Of a DNA stretch of 64,000 nt, positions 33,573-42,762 are shown one piece after another. The translations under genes were made by a program, and so were the position numbers. The stretch covers positions 2,294,001 through 2,358,000 of the forward strand of contig NZ_CP042906.1 of NCBI RefSeq assembly GCF_008728855.1, in the 5' to 3' direction. Origin of the DNA: Hypericibacter terrae (GTDB lineage: Bacteria > Pseudomonadota > Alphaproteobacteria > Dongiales > Dongiaceae). A model generated the notes under the pieces. That model saw only the letters and a program-made list of their open reading frames with translations. It was not told where the DNA came from and did not search any database. The stretch's first letter is position 1. Every line of letters starts with the position of its first letter.

Positions 33573-33615
33573 TCACCCCTCCCCCTACCCCCTCCCGCAA
33601 GGGGAGGGGGCGTGA
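33573..33615. repeat. REP-like G/C-run palindrome, copy 2
   Basis: The second copy in inverted orientation to the first, 127 nt further on. The two arms could pair into a long cruciform. It lies just past the stop of the cupin gene and may also act as its terminator. Confidence 0.75.
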
Positions 33616-33628
33616 GGTTTTTTTAAGT

Positions 33629-34486
33629 TCACGCGCTCTTCTGATAATGCGGCGCGATGCCGAACAGGAACTCGGCCGGTTCGGATCCCATGTTGTGATA
33701 CTGGTGACCGACGCCCTCCGGCACGAAGAAGCCGTCCTTGGGGTGCAGCTCGAACCAGCGCTGACCCTCGGCTTCGGGCGTCAGGAGATTGAGCTCGCCC
33801 GAGAGGACATAGAGCCCTTCGTCGCCGCCATGAATTTCGAGATCGGATTTCTGCCCGGGCAGGAGGCGCATGCGCCCGACCGTCAGCTGGTCGGTCGCGG
33901 CATAGAGCCCGACGAGCGCGCCTTGCGTCTTGCCCTGGAGGCGCCAATGGAGATCGCTGTCGCGCAGGACCGTCATGCCTTCGCTTTTGCGCAAGGCCGC
34001 CGCTTCCATGGGAAAGTGGCCGAACACCTCGGGCCGCTCATAACGTGACTCCGTCAGGTAGGGCTTGGTGCGGGCATAGGCGCCCGAGGTGCCCTTGGAG
34101 GGCGGCGGCGCATAGAACTCCAGCACGCGCAGGGGCTCGGTGCCGAGGCTGAAGCCGTGATGCCAGGTGTCCTTGCGGAAGAACACGGCCTCGCCTTTCT
34201 GCGCGACCTGGACCTCGCCGGTCTCGGGATTGGCACAGCCGAATATCCCCTGCAGCACATAGAGCACCTCGTCGGCGCCGAAGACGGTCCGGTACTCCTC
34301 GGAATGGCGGAAGGCGCCGCCCGACGGCAGGCCGAACACGAGCTGATGGATCTTGTCGCTCGAGGCATAGATCCAGTCGTCGACTTGGGCCGATTGCTCG
34401 TCGCCCCAGAGATGGCGCGTGACCTGGTCGTAGCGGATATGGGTCGGGCGATCGAAGGTCGGCCGGGGCGAAGGGCGATAGCTCAT
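33629..34486 (-). CDS. Bicupin protein
   Basis: The 285-residue protein has two cupin domains: the first (about residues 50-130) with FRHSEEYRTVFGADEVLYVLQG and DTWHHGF, the second (about 195-285) with LEIHGGDEGLYVLSGELN and PEGVGHQYHNM. Both contain candidate metal-binding His/Glu residues. Cupins of this type include dioxygenases and isomerases, so the reaction is open. It begins after GAGAGGA, 33 nt from the stop of an alpha/beta hydrolase in the same direction, so the two probably form an operon. Confidence 0.8.
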   Translation of the reverse strand: MSYRPSPRPTFDRPTHIRYDQVTRHLWGDEQSAQVDDWIYASSDKIHQLVFGLPSGGAFRHSEEYRTVFGADEVLYVLQGIFGCANPETGEVQVAQKGEAVFFRKDTWHHGFSLGTEPLRVLEFYAPPPSKGTSGAYARTKPYLTESRYERPEVFGHFPMEAAALRKSEGMTVLRDSDLHWRLQGKTQGALVGLYAATDQLTVGRMRLLPGQKSDLEIHGGDEGLYVLSGELNLLTPEAEGQRWFELHPKDGFFVPEGVGHQYHNMGSEPAEFLFGIAPHYQKSA

Positions 34487-34519
34487 GATGTCCTCTCGGG
34501 CGATCGGGATCGGGGCCGA

Positions 34520-35527
34520 TCAGGTGGGAAGGGATTTGACGAAGGCCGCGATATCCCCCGCCAGCTCATTGGCGGCCTGCCAGGGCACGGCATGACCGAC
34601 ATCGTGGCGGCCATTGTCGCTGCTGGCGACGGCGCGATAGACGTTGCAGCGCCAGGGCGTGCCGTGGCGGCGATGGGCCTCGCTCATGGCATGCTCCATC
34701 ACCCGCTGGTCGGGCTCGATCGGGAAGATCTCGTCGCGCGCGGCCGAGACAACGAGGCTCGGTACGCGCAGATCCATCAGCCGCTCGGACGTCTCCATCT
34801 CGAGCAGGCCGGTGAAGGCGCCGAACCAGGTGGCGAGCGGGATGTCCGCCGTCCATTCGACCGCGGCGGCACAGAGCGCGGGATCGACATTGGGCGTCAC
34901 GCACCAGACGTCGCGCAGCCAGGTCATCATCGAGGAGTCGAGCTGGCGCATCGTGAAGCCGGCGAGGCCTTGCGGGTAACGGAGGCCCTTGGCCTCGGCC
35001 AGGCCGGGCAGTCGGCGGCCGAAGAGCTCACCCATGACATCGCGGACGAAGAGCGGGTTGTCGCGCGAGTTGGTCGTGGTCGCGACCATCGCCAGCCCTC
35101 GCAGGCGGTCGGGATAGGTCAGCGCCACCTCCTGGCCGATCAGCCCGCCCAGCGAATGGCCGACCAGGATGGCGCGCCCGATCCCGAGGGCGTCGAGCAG
35201 CCCCACCGCATCCGCCGCGTAATCGGCGAGCCGGAAGCCCTCCGAAGTGATGTGGTTCGAGGGCGCCAGCACCGGCAGCGAGGAATCGCCATGGCCGCGA
35301 AGATCCATGCTGATCCAGGGGATCTCCGGCGCCACTTCATGGAGCGCGTTGCGGAAGGGCTCCCAGGTCGCGCGGTTGTCGGTGATGCCATGGATCAGCA
35401 GCAGCGGCGTGGCGGTACCGTCACCGGACCGCGACCAGGCGATCTCCATGCCCGAGCGCAGCGTCGCGACGCCGTGGGCGAACGGATGCTGGGCGAAGGC
35501 AAGCGCTCGGGGAGCATTCGCGGTCAT
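34520..35527 (-). CDS. Alpha/beta hydrolase
   Basis: The 335-residue protein has the alpha/beta-hydrolase core: LLLIHGITDNRATW (oxyanion region), DLRGHGDS, nucleophile elbow VGHSLGG, an acidic residue in SAARDEIFP and a His near the C-terminus (NGRHDVGHAV). It is a serine hydrolase of unknown substrate, for example an esterase or C-C hydrolase. It is upstream of, and probably co-transcribed with, the bicupin gene; together they might act on a ring-cleavage or carboxylate intermediate. Confidence 0.85.
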   Translation of the reverse strand: MTANAPRALAFAQHPFAHGVATLRSGMEIAWSRSGDGTATPLLLIHGITDNRATWEPFRNALHEVAPEIPWISMDLRGHGDSSLPVLAPSNHITSEGFRLADYAADAVGLLDALGIGRAILVGHSLGGLIGQEVALTYPDRLRGLAMVATTTNSRDNPLFVRDVMGELFGRRLPGLAEAKGLRYPQGLAGFTMRQLDSSMMTWLRDVWCVTPNVDPALCAAAVEWTADIPLATWFGAFTGLLEMETSERLMDLRVPSLVVSAARDEIFPIEPDQRVMEHAMSEAHRRHGTPWRCNVYRAVASSDNGRHDVGHAVPWQAANELAGDIAAFVKSLPT

Positions 35528-35586
35528 GGGGAAGGGTCACTGCCGTGTTAGATACCAGTTAGATACCACAATAGGTCCAGGAAAAA

Positions 35587-36435
35587 CTAGGGTGCTGGCG
35601 CACTGCAGACGCAGTCATGGTCAGCCGGGTGAAACTGCGGGCAATCGGCCGGAAGCAGCCAGGCGAGCTGATAGCCGCCTCCGGTTGGGACAAGGCGCAC
35701 CAGGAAATGGCGCATGCCGATATAGATGACACCGTCTGCCATTTCGACGATCGAGTTCGGGAACAATCCTCTGAAATCGACTCTGAGGATGGTTTCCGCG
35801 GAACCCGACGGGGAAAGGCGGATGACCTGCGCCGACGTGACGATCACGATGCTCCCATCAGGGGAGAGGAACGAGGCCCGAGGGGCTCCCTCGAGGTTTG
35901 CAACAAGCACTGCGTTCGGAGGGCTCACGCTCTCGTCGCTCAGGCGCCAGATCTTCCCCTCGCCAACAGTGCCCCAGCCATCGACGGCGACGCCCCAACC
36001 ATCGCTACCCGTCAGCAGAAAGTTGCCGGTGGGACTGCGAACGAGCGATTGCGTATTCTCTGCGAGGATCGGCGAACGCATAGAGCCTTCGGGGGCAATC
36101 CACTCGAGTCTTCCACCCCACTCGCCCAGATCCTGCCCAACGAGACGCCCGCCGGCGTAGGGAACGTCCAAAGGCCCCGGCATGACGACCGGGCCGCTGC
36201 TCAGCTTGAGAACTCCGTTTGACACCCTGGCAAATCGGTTCACCCAAGCCTGACCCACGCATTCACGATCTGGGTCGCTCAATTCGCTAATCTTGTAGAC
36301 TCGCCAGCCGTCGGGCGGCGCCAGGAGATCGGTGGCCAAGGCCGTCGAGTGCTTAACGAACAGGCAAACCAACATCGCGGCCGCAACGGTCAGTCCGAGA
36401 TGGCGGGCGAAAGCAGCAACGATCGATCTCGTCAT
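35587..36435 (-). CDS. Secreted hypothetical protein, beta-propeller-like
   Basis: The 282-residue protein has a signal peptide or anchor (about 1-34) and repeated beta-strand blades with patterns such as LVRSPTGNFLLTGSDGWG, FLSPDGSIVIVTSAQV and GVIYIGMRHFLVRLV, consistent with a small propeller. Four Cys residues, two in CVCSAP at the end, suggest disulfides. No family is recognised. Base composition is slightly lower in GC than its neighbours. It lies 23 nt after the amidohydrolase gene in the same direction. Confidence 0.6.
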   Translation of the reverse strand: MTRSIVAAFARHLGLTVAAAMLVCLFVKHSTALATDLLAPPDGWRVYKISELSDPDRECVGQAWVNRFARVSNGVLKLSSGPVVMPGPLDVPYAGGRLVGQDLGEWGGRLEWIAPEGSMRSPILAENTQSLVRSPTGNFLLTGSDGWGVAVDGWGTVGEGKIWRLSDESVSPPNAVLVANLEGAPRASFLSPDGSIVIVTSAQVIRLSPSGSAETILRVDFRGLFPNSIVEMADGVIYIGMRHFLVRLVPTGGGYQLAWLLPADCPQFHPADHDCVCSAPAP

Positions 36436-36458
36436 GACGCTTTTCGCTTCCTGCCGTC

Positions 36459-37655
36459 TCAGAGCCGGCTGTCGATGAATTTTCCATCCTTGGCAATGAC
36501 CTTGCCCCGCGCGATCACGACGCGGTCGGCCGGGCGGCGTACCACGGCATCGCCAACCGTCTCGGCATCGATGAGGAGGAGATTGGCCGGGTGGCCGACG
36601 GCAATTCCGTAGTCGTGCAAGCCCAGCGCCTTGGCGCCGTTCTCGGTCACCGTGGCGAGGGCGGCGGACAGCATCTCGTCCTTCGACCAGTCGAGCCGGT
36701 AGGCCAGCAGCATGGCGCGCTCCAACATGTCGCCATTGCCGAAGGGCGACCAGGCATCGCGGATTCCGTCCGAGCCGCAGCAGAGATTGACGCCGGCCTC
36801 GCGCAACCAGGTGGCCGGTGGGATCTCCGTGTCGGCGGGCGCCGAGGTCATCAGGCTGATGTCGAGATCGGCGAGACGCTGCGCGAGCTTCTCGATCCGC
36901 ACGCGCGGCACCTGGCCGAGGCAGTAGGCATGGCTGACCATAACCTTGCCCTTGAGGCCGTTCGCCGCCGTGAAATCGGCGATGCGCTCGATCTGCCAGA
37001 CGCCGGACTCCTCGCGGTCATGGAGATGGATATCGACGCCGCGGCCATATCGGGTCGCGAGGCCGAAGACAGTCTCGAGATGGCGGATCGGGTCGCGGTC
37101 GATGCCCGCGGGATCGAGCCCGCCCACGGTCTCGACGCCGAGCTTGAGCGCCTCTTCCATCAATTCGGCCGTGCCCGGGCGGATCAGCAGTCCGGTCTGC
37201 GGGAACACCACGAACTGCATCTCGGCGATGTCGCGATAGCGCTCGCGTAGCGCCAGCATGGCCTCGACATGCTTGAGCCCGAACTCGGGATCGATATCGA
37301 TATGGGAGCGGAGATGGAGCGTGCCCTTGGCGATGAAGGTCTCGAGCAGGCCGCCGGCACGCTTCGCGATCGGGACCGTGACCTCGCGCAGGATGCGGCG
37401 CTCGTTGTCGATATAGTCCTTGAGCGTCGGGCCGGCGCTGTTGGGGCGCCAGGGCATGCCCCAGAGCGTCTTGTCGAGATGGGTATGGCTCTCGACCAGC
37501 CCCGGCAGCAACAGCCGGCCCTTGCCGTCGAGCGTCTCGATGCCGGGCGCGGCGAGACCCAGCCCGATCGCCGCGATGCGGCCCTCGCGGATCACCAGAT
37601 CGATGGCGGGGCCGCCCAGGATATGGACGTTGCGGATCGCGAGATTGCCCGGCAT
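36459..37655 (-). CDS. Amidohydrolase, cytosine-deaminase-like
   Basis: The 398-residue protein has the amidohydrolase superfamily layout: VESHTHLDKTLWG (first metal His pair), DIHLHDREE, MVSHAYCLG and GSDGIRDAWSPFG with the catalytic Asp, closing with a small beta domain VVRRPADRVVIARGKVI. This is the pattern of cytosine deaminase-like enzymes, hydrolysing an amidine or amide on a ring. Start ATG 37653-37655 is chosen; a GTG 30 nt upstream is possible. The 430 nt upstream to the next gene carry TTCATGA repeats. Confidence 0.82.
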   Translation of the reverse strand: MPGNLAIRNVHILGGPAIDLVIREGRIAAIGLGLAAPGIETLDGKGRLLLPGLVESHTHLDKTLWGMPWRPNSAGPTLKDYIDNERRILREVTVPIAKRAGGLLETFIAKGTLHLRSHIDIDPEFGLKHVEAMLALRERYRDIAEMQFVVFPQTGLLIRPGTAELMEEALKLGVETVGGLDPAGIDRDPIRHLETVFGLATRYGRGVDIHLHDREESGVWQIERIADFTAANGLKGKVMVSHAYCLGQVPRVRIEKLAQRLADLDISLMTSAPADTEIPPATWLREAGVNLCCGSDGIRDAWSPFGNGDMLERAMLLAYRLDWSKDEMLSAALATVTENGAKALGLHDYGIAVGHPANLLLIDAETVGDAVVRRPADRVVIARGKVIAKDGKFIDSRL

Positions 37656-37896
37656 GACGGGATCAGGTCGCCGGCAACACCACAACGCGATGCATCACGC
37701 AGGTCTGCTGAGGCGGGCGGCGCATGGGGCGAGACTCCCTGTTGATGCCCGCCTCGGCTGACGGGCCTGCAAGACAGATTCGTCTTCGCCAGAATGCCAG
37801 CAGCCGGGGAACGCCGGTAGAGGTCGCAAATCGCCTTCGATCGGCGGCGGCCACGAAAGCGGTCCCTGGTTTCTTCCAAGAGATCGTGAGGCAATA

Positions 37897-37954
37897 TTCA
37901 TGAGGTCCTGGTCATTGTTCTTAATTTCATGAATAGAGCCTGGGGATTTCATGA
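37897..37954. promoter_or_regulatory. Three TTCATGA motifs in an intergenic region
   Basis: TTCATGA occurs at 37897, 37926 and 37948; the last lies within a perfect 14-bp palindrome GATTTCATGAAATC (37945-37958). They lie between the leftward amidohydrolase gene and the rightward secreted-protein gene. Spacings of 29 and 22 bp place the last two on one helix face. An operator role is inferred. The rest of 37656-38085 shows no gene. Confidence 0.45.
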
Positions 37955-38085
37955 AATCGGCGCCATAGGACCTTAATCCCCAAGAAATGACACAATCACG
38001 GTCGAAATCAGGGCCGCCGCGGACGCGTCGCGATGGGCCCGTCCGGCGGCATCAGAAACATAGATGCCATTGGAGGCAGCCAATC

Positions 38086-38493
38086 ATGACCATCCGTATG
38101 TCCAAAGGGCTTCGCGTTCTCGGGTTCGGGGCCGTCAGCCTGATCGCCGTCGCCACTGCCGCGCTCGCGGCCGATCTCTCCAAGGAAGCCGCGACCGCCG
38201 GCCAGCATGCCGGCATGGCCGCCAGCGCCACCGACCTCAAGACCGTCGAGACCCATCTTCACATGACGATCAATTGTCTGGTCGGCCCGAAGGGCAAGGG
38301 CTTCGACGCCCAAGTCGCCAATCCCTGCAAGGATTTGGGCAATGGCGCCCTGACCGAGAACACCACCCCCGCCAACAAGAAGCTGCTGAAGCAGGCGCTG
38401 GCCAAGGCCGAAACCGGCGCCGCGACCTCCGATCTCGCCAAGGCGAAATCCGATGCCAAAGCGGCCCAGACCCTGCTCGATAAGGTGATGTGA
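38086..38493 (+). CDS. Small secreted protein with conserved Cys pair
   Basis: The 135-residue protein starts after GGAGG (9 nt) and has a signal peptide ending AALAADLSKE. The mature part is helical with HLHMTINCLVGPKGKGFD and NPCKDLGNGAL, so one disulfide is likely, and an Ala/Lys-rich C-terminal helix. A His-rich segment before the first Cys could bind metal or heme, but there is no CXXCH. No family recognised. Confidence 0.6.
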   Translation: MTIRMSKGLRVLGFGAVSLIAVATAALAADLSKEAATAGQHAGMAASATDLKTVETHLHMTINCLVGPKGKGFDAQVANPCKDLGNGALTENTTPANKKLLKQALAKAETGAATSDLAKAKSDAKAAQTLLDKVM

Positions 38494-38630
38494 TCCGGCG
38501 TCACGACCACTCTTGACGGCCTGCGAGTGCCCGGCCGATTCTTGACACCTCGATCCCGGCGGCGCGGTTTGGCAGCCCTTCCGGATGCCCCACCGTCCTG
38601 GTGCCGCCCTGAAACGAAGGGTGTCCCGGT

Positions 38631-39104
38631 ATGACTCGCAAGCCGAAGGCGATGTCTTCCAAGGCCAAGTCCGAGGCCGTCAAACCTCAGGCGGCCAAGG
38701 CCAAGGCGTCGGAGACAGCGAAGCCCGCAGCCCGGCGTTCGGCGGCGAAACCGCCGTCGGCGCCGGGCGCGGATGACGGCGGGGAGTTCGCCTCGCCGGC
38801 CTGCTCGGCCCATGAGGTCGACCCCGCCTATATGATGGCGCCAGCCAAGCCGGCCGCGTCGAGCGCGGCGGCCGCGAAGCCTGCCCCGTCGGAAAAGCCG
38901 AAGGCCGAACCCGCTGCGCCGGCGGCTCCAGCGGCCGGCCATGACCCGGCTGCGGCGAAGGCGCATGCCCCGAACCCCTCGCGCGTGCCCTTCAATCAGG
39001 GTCCCAAGCCCGGTTGGGCAGACCGCCATACGAAATCGCCTCACAATCAGGGGCGGGGCCGCATGCGCGTCGGCCGGCCGCATGGGCGCGGGCAGGGTGG
39101 CTGA
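38631..39104 (+). CDS. Ala/Pro/Lys-rich low-complexity protein
   Basis: The 157-residue protein follows GAAGGG at 9 nt and is dominated by Ala-Lys-Pro repeats (AKPAASSAAAAKPAPSEKPK) and ends in a basic Gly/Arg tail. No domain is visible. Disordered proteins like this occur as DNA-binding or scaffold tails, but I cannot assign a function. It has the same direction as the neighbouring secreted protein and ArfB genes. Confidence 0.5.
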   Translation: MTRKPKAMSSKAKSEAVKPQAAKAKASETAKPAARRSAAKPPSAPGADDGGEFASPACSAHEVDPAYMMAPAKPAASSAAAAKPAPSEKPKAEPAAPAAPAAGHDPAAAKAHAPNPSRVPFNQGPKPGWADRHTKSPHNQGRGRMRVGRPHGRGQGG

Positions 39105-39171
39105 TCGCCTGACCTCGCTGCGGCAGCACGACGGCTGACGCGAGCCCGACGCATGGGCTAGCGTGCCGCCC

Positions 39172-39594
39172 ATGATTCGGGTCACGCGCAGCATCGCCCT
39201 CGACGAGTCGGAGATCTCGGAGAGCTTCATCCGCGCCTCCGGCCCCGGCGGCCAGAACGTCAACAAGCTCTCGACCGCGGTGCAGCTGCGCTTCGACGTG
39301 CGTCATTCGCCGTCCTTCTCGGACGAGGTTCGAGTGCGGCTGGAGCGGCTGGCGGGCAAGCGGCTGACCCGCGACGGGGTGATCGTCATCACCGCGCAGC
39401 GTCACCGCGAGCGGGAGCGGAATCGGACCGATGCGCTCGAAAGGCTGCTGGAGCTCATCCGTCAGGCGGCCGAGCGGCCGATCCCGCGTCGCCCGACCCG
39501 GCCCACGCTGGCCTCGAAGCGGCGCCGCCTCGAGGGCAAGAAACGCACGTCGGGGATCAAGAACCTCAGGCGCAATCAATCGGATGGGGACTGA
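39172..39594 (+). CDS. arfB: Peptidyl-tRNA hydrolase ArfB (ribosome rescue)
   Basis: The 140-residue protein has the class I release-factor-like GGQ motif (GPGGQNVNKLSTAVQLRFD, GGQ at 26-28) and a basic C-terminal tail (RPTLASKRRRLEGKKRTSGI) that enters the mRNA channel. ArfB hydrolyses peptidyl-tRNA on ribosomes stalled without a stop codon. Length and both elements match the family. Start ATG 39172 is chosen over a GTG 9 nt upstream. Confidence 0.93.
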   Translation: MIRVTRSIALDESEISESFIRASGPGGQNVNKLSTAVQLRFDVRHSPSFSDEVRVRLERLAGKRLTRDGVIVITAQRHRERERNRTDALERLLELIRQAAERPIPRRPTRPTLASKRRRLEGKKRTSGIKNLRRNQSDGD

Positions 39595-39779
39595 TTCGTA
39601 GGCCAGGGGATGAAGATCCCCGCAGCAATCGCCAGTGCCCCGGGCGGTTCCGCCGGCCTGCGCGAAAGGGCCGCGAATGCCCTGATTGGAAAAGCAATCC
39701 GGCCATATTATGGTCCGGCTCGTGAGTGCCGCCGGGGCTCAGGCTCCGGCCGGTTGGGCGTCTTAGAGGGACGGGTTCG

Positions 39780-40550
39780 ATGGCGGGTTTGAAGCGGTCA
39801 TGGCTCGGCAAGCGCGTGGTGCGCTACGGCAAGAAGGCCCGGTTTCGCCTGGGGCGGCTGCTGGCGGCGCAGTCCACCGTGCCCAACAGCCCCGTGCTCG
39901 ACCTGAAGCTGTTCCCCTTCCTGGCGCCACTCGAGGAACATTGGCAGGACGTCCGCGCCGAGTTCGACCGGATCTATGCCGACCCCGAAAAGCTGCCCTC
40001 GTTCCACGAGATCTCGCCCGACCAGAAGCGCATCTCGAAGGCCGGCCATTGGAAGGCGTTCGTGTTCTACGGTTTCGGCGAGCGCAGCGAGCGCAATTGC
40101 GGGGTCTGCCCCAAGACCGCGGCGCTCCTGGCCGGCATTCCCAACCTGCAATCCGCCTGGTTCTCGATCATCGGGCCGAACTATCACATCCCGGCGCATA
40201 GCGGCGTCACCAAGGGCATCCTGCGCGCCCATCTGGGGCTGAAGGTCCCGGCCGAGGCGGAGCGTTGCTCCATGCGGGTGGAGAAGGAGAAGATCGTCTG
40301 GCGCGAGGGACGCTGCATCGTGTTCGACGATTCCTACGAGCATGAGGTCTCGAACGACACCGGCGAGACCCGGGCCATCCTTCTGCTCGATTTCGATCGG
40401 CCGATGCGGCCTCTGGGCCGGGCCGCCCACCGCTTCTCGATCTGGGCGCTCAAGCAGTCGCCCTATTTCCGCGACGCCAAGCGCAACATGATCCAGTGGG
40501 AGGATCGGTTCGAGGCCAACTATCACGATTGGGAAGCGGCGGCGCGCTAG
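39780..40550 (+). CDS. Aspartyl/asparaginyl beta-hydroxylase family, LpxO-like
   Basis: The 256-residue protein carries the iron/2-oxoglutarate site of the family: His in IPAHSGVTKGILRAHLGL and the downstream FDDSYEHEVSN with a second His, followed by RAILLLDFDRP (Arg for 2-oxoglutarate). The basic N-terminal region suits a membrane-associated enzyme. LpxO, which hydroxylates lipid A acyl chains, belongs to this family and is the best-supported guess, but protein-acting members exist. It precedes an SDR gene by 36 nt, probably in one operon. Confidence 0.82.
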   Translation: MAGLKRSWLGKRVVRYGKKARFRLGRLLAAQSTVPNSPVLDLKLFPFLAPLEEHWQDVRAEFDRIYADPEKLPSFHEISPDQKRISKAGHWKAFVFYGFGERSERNCGVCPKTAALLAGIPNLQSAWFSIIGPNYHIPAHSGVTKGILRAHLGLKVPAEAERCSMRVEKEKIVWREGRCIVFDDSYEHEVSNDTGETRAILLLDFDRPMRPLGRAAHRFSIWALKQSPYFRDAKRNMIQWEDRFEANYHDWEAAAR

Positions 40551-40586
40551 CGCCATCCTTCGCAAGCCCTCGCGAAGGGATCCCTC

Positions 40587-41351
40587 ATGAACGCGGACAT
40601 CCCTTCCTCCGTTACCGTCGTCACCGGGGCCTCGGGCGGGATCGGCCGCTCCCTCGCGCTGGCGTTGGCACGGCGCGGCGAAGCCGTGGTGCTGATCGCG
40701 CGCCGCAAGTCGCTGCTCGACGAAGCGGTCGACGAGATCACCAAGGCGGGCGGCCGGGCGCTGGCGATCGCTTGCGACGTCACGGACAGGGAGGCCCTGC
40801 GCGCCGCGGTCGCGGAGACCGAGCAATATTTCGGCCCGATCGGAAGAGTCATCGCGAATGCCGGCGGCGGCAAGCGGGCGGCGGGCTCGACGCTGAACGC
40901 CGAAGCCATCGAGGCGACGATGCGGCTCAACTATATGGGCACGGTGCATATCGTCGAGGCCGTGCTGCCTTACATGCTGGCGCGCGGGCAGGGGCATCTG
41001 GTCTTCGTGAGCAGCCTTGCCGCCTTGCTGGGATTGCCCGGTGCGGCCGGCTATAGCGCGGCCAAGGCGGCGGTGGCGCGGCTGGCCGAAAGCCTGCAGA
41101 TCGATCTCGCGCCCCAGGGCATCGATGTGACGCTGCTCTATCCGGGCTTCGTCGACAAGGGCAACAAGAAGAAGCGCAAGCCCCTGTCGATGTCCCTGTC
41201 GCGCATGACCGACCTGACGGTCAGGGCGATCCTGGCGCGCCGGCGCTGCTACATCTACCCGCTGAGCCTGCGCTTGGCGCTGGGGCTGGTCCGATGCCTG
41301 CCGGCGGGCCTGCGGATCGCGCTGCTCGGCCGCTTCGCGAAGAAGAGCTGA
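40587..41351 (+). CDS. SDR oxidoreductase
   Basis: The 254-residue protein has VVTGASGGIG, IANAGGG in place of the usual NNAG, SSLAALLG and YSAAKAAV (Tyr-x-x-x-Lys), the classical SDR active site. The C-terminal end (CYIYPLSLRLALGLVRCLPAGLRIAL) is hydrophobic, suggesting membrane or lipid contact. It follows the LpxO-like gene and may act on a related lipid. It converges with the VOC gene, stops 3 nt apart. Confidence 0.85.
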   Translation: MNADIPSSVTVVTGASGGIGRSLALALARRGEAVVLIARRKSLLDEAVDEITKAGGRALAIACDVTDREALRAAVAETEQYFGPIGRVIANAGGGKRAAGSTLNAEAIEATMRLNYMGTVHIVEAVLPYMLARGQGHLVFVSSLAALLGLPGAAGYSAAKAAVARLAESLQIDLAPQGIDVTLLYPGFVDKGNKKKRKPLSMSLSRMTDLTVRAILARRRCYIYPLSLRLALGLVRCLPAGLRIALLGRFAKKS

Positions 41352-41354
41352 CGC

Positions 41355-41753
41355 TCAGTCGCCTTCGGCCGCCGCGAAGTCGAGTTCGATACGCGCGCCG
41401 TTGGGATCGTAGAAGAACACCTGCCAGGTGCCGGCATGGCCGGCCTGCTTGCGCTTCATATATTTGACCCCATGCGCGTCGAGCTTGGCCACGGTCGCCG
41501 CCATGCCCTTGGCGGTATAGGCCATATGGTCGATCACGCCGGAGCGCGGATTGGGCATGGGCCGCCCGGCGATGATATGGAGCACGGCCTGGCCGGTATG
41601 GTCGGTCGGCGCCTGCGCATACATCCAGGCGCCCGGAAAACCAAGGTCGGGCCGATAGCCGTCCTTGAGCCCCAGAAACTCCGTATAGAACGTCACGGTG
41701 GCCCCGAGGTCTTCGGCGAGGATCGTGAAATGGTTCATGCCTTGGGCTGTCAT
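41355..41753 (-). CDS. VOC-family protein (glyoxalase/bleomycin resistance fold)
   Basis: The 132-residue protein has the VOC pattern: MNHFTILAEDLGATVTFYTEFLG, GLLDH-like GVIDHMAYT and FFYDPNGARIELDF with candidate metal His/Glu residues. It could be a dioxygenase, glyoxalase-like or resistance protein; the family does not decide. It is divergent from the M55 peptidase gene with 131 nt between. Confidence 0.82.
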   Translation of the reverse strand: MTAQGMNHFTILAEDLGATVTFYTEFLGLKDGYRPDLGFPGAWMYAQAPTDHTGQAVLHIIAGRPMPNPRSGVIDHMAYTAKGMAATVAKLDAHGVKYMKRKQAGHAGTWQVFFYDPNGARIELDFAAAEGD

Positions 41754-41884
41754 GGCGTCCTTCCCGGGTGAGCGCATCGCTTCCGCCGTTCGGGCAGCAT
41801 CGCCCGCCGCCGGCGCGATTGACAAGACCGGGCTTCTCGCGGAACGGTGCGGGTCGGAACCGGTCCCGTTACGGAGTATCCCCC

Positions 41885-42688
41885 TTGAAAGTCTATATCA
41901 GCGCCGATATCGAAGGCACCGCCGGCATCACCCATTGGGATGAGGCCGACCGCAACAACCCCGCCTATCCCGAATTCCGCGAGGAAATGACGCGCGAGGT
42001 GGTGGCGGCCTGCGACGGCGCCGTGGCGGCGGGGGCGACCGACATCCTGATCAAGGACGCGCATGATTCCGGCCGCAACATCTATGTAAGCCAGCTGCCG
42101 GAATGCGCGCGCATCGTGCGCGGCTGGAGCGGCCATCCTTATTCGATGGTGCAGGAGCTCGACGAGAGCTTCGACGCGCTGGTCCTGGTCGGCTATCACT
42201 CGCGCGCCGGCGCCGAGGGCAACCCGCTCGCCCACACCATGTCGCTGAACGTGGCCGAGATGCGCATCAATGGCGAGCCGGCCTCGGAATTCATGCTCCA
42301 CACCTACGCCGCCGCCACGCTCGGCGTGCCGGTCGCTTTCGTCTCCGGCGACGAGGGCCTCTGCGCCGACGTCAAGAAGGTGAACCCGAAGATCGGGACC
42401 TTCGCCACCAGCCGCGGCGTCGGGCCTTCGAGCGTCAGCGTCTCGCCAGCGCGCGCCCAGCGCGGCATCCGCGAGGGCGTCAATGCGGCCCTGCAGGAGG
42501 ATCTGGCCTCGATGAAGATCCGCCTGCCCAACGCCTTCACGCTGCAGATCAAATACACCAACCCGGTGAATGCCTATCAGGCCTCGTTCTATCCGGGCGC
42601 CAAGCATCTGGGGGACCGCACCATCGGCTTCGAGACCGGCGATTTCTTCGAGGTGATGCGCGCGGTGAAGTTCACGCTCCGGGATTAG
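41885..42688 (+). CDS. M55 D-aminopeptidase (DppA-like)
   Basis: The 267-residue protein starts at a TTG (41885) with GGAG 8 nt upstream, because the conserved fold begins at KVYISADIEGTAGITHWDEA. Zinc ligands of the family are present: D and E in ADIEG, H in IKDAHDSGRN, H in GYHSRAG and E in GEPASEF. DppA cleaves D-amino acid peptides. The usual decameric assembly cannot be seen. It is a stand-alone gene. Confidence 0.88.
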   Translation: MKVYISADIEGTAGITHWDEADRNNPAYPEFREEMTREVVAACDGAVAAGATDILIKDAHDSGRNIYVSQLPECARIVRGWSGHPYSMVQELDESFDALVLVGYHSRAGAEGNPLAHTMSLNVAEMRINGEPASEFMLHTYAAATLGVPVAFVSGDEGLCADVKKVNPKIGTFATSRGVGPSSVSVSPARAQRGIREGVNAALQEDLASMKIRLPNAFTLQIKYTNPVNAYQASFYPGAKHLGDRTIGFETGDFFEVMRAVKFTLRD

Positions 42689-42762
42689 GGCGCGCGCTTT
42701 TTCTGGATGCGTGAATTTCCGGCTGCAGATTTCTGGATATGCAGCCGAGGAGATGTAGGCGA

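Noticed and set aside
38259-39266. 335-residue leftward open frame opposite the small secreted and Ala-rich genes
   Set aside because: Arg-rich, low-complexity shadow of the rightward genes, which have ribosome binding sites and a signal peptide.
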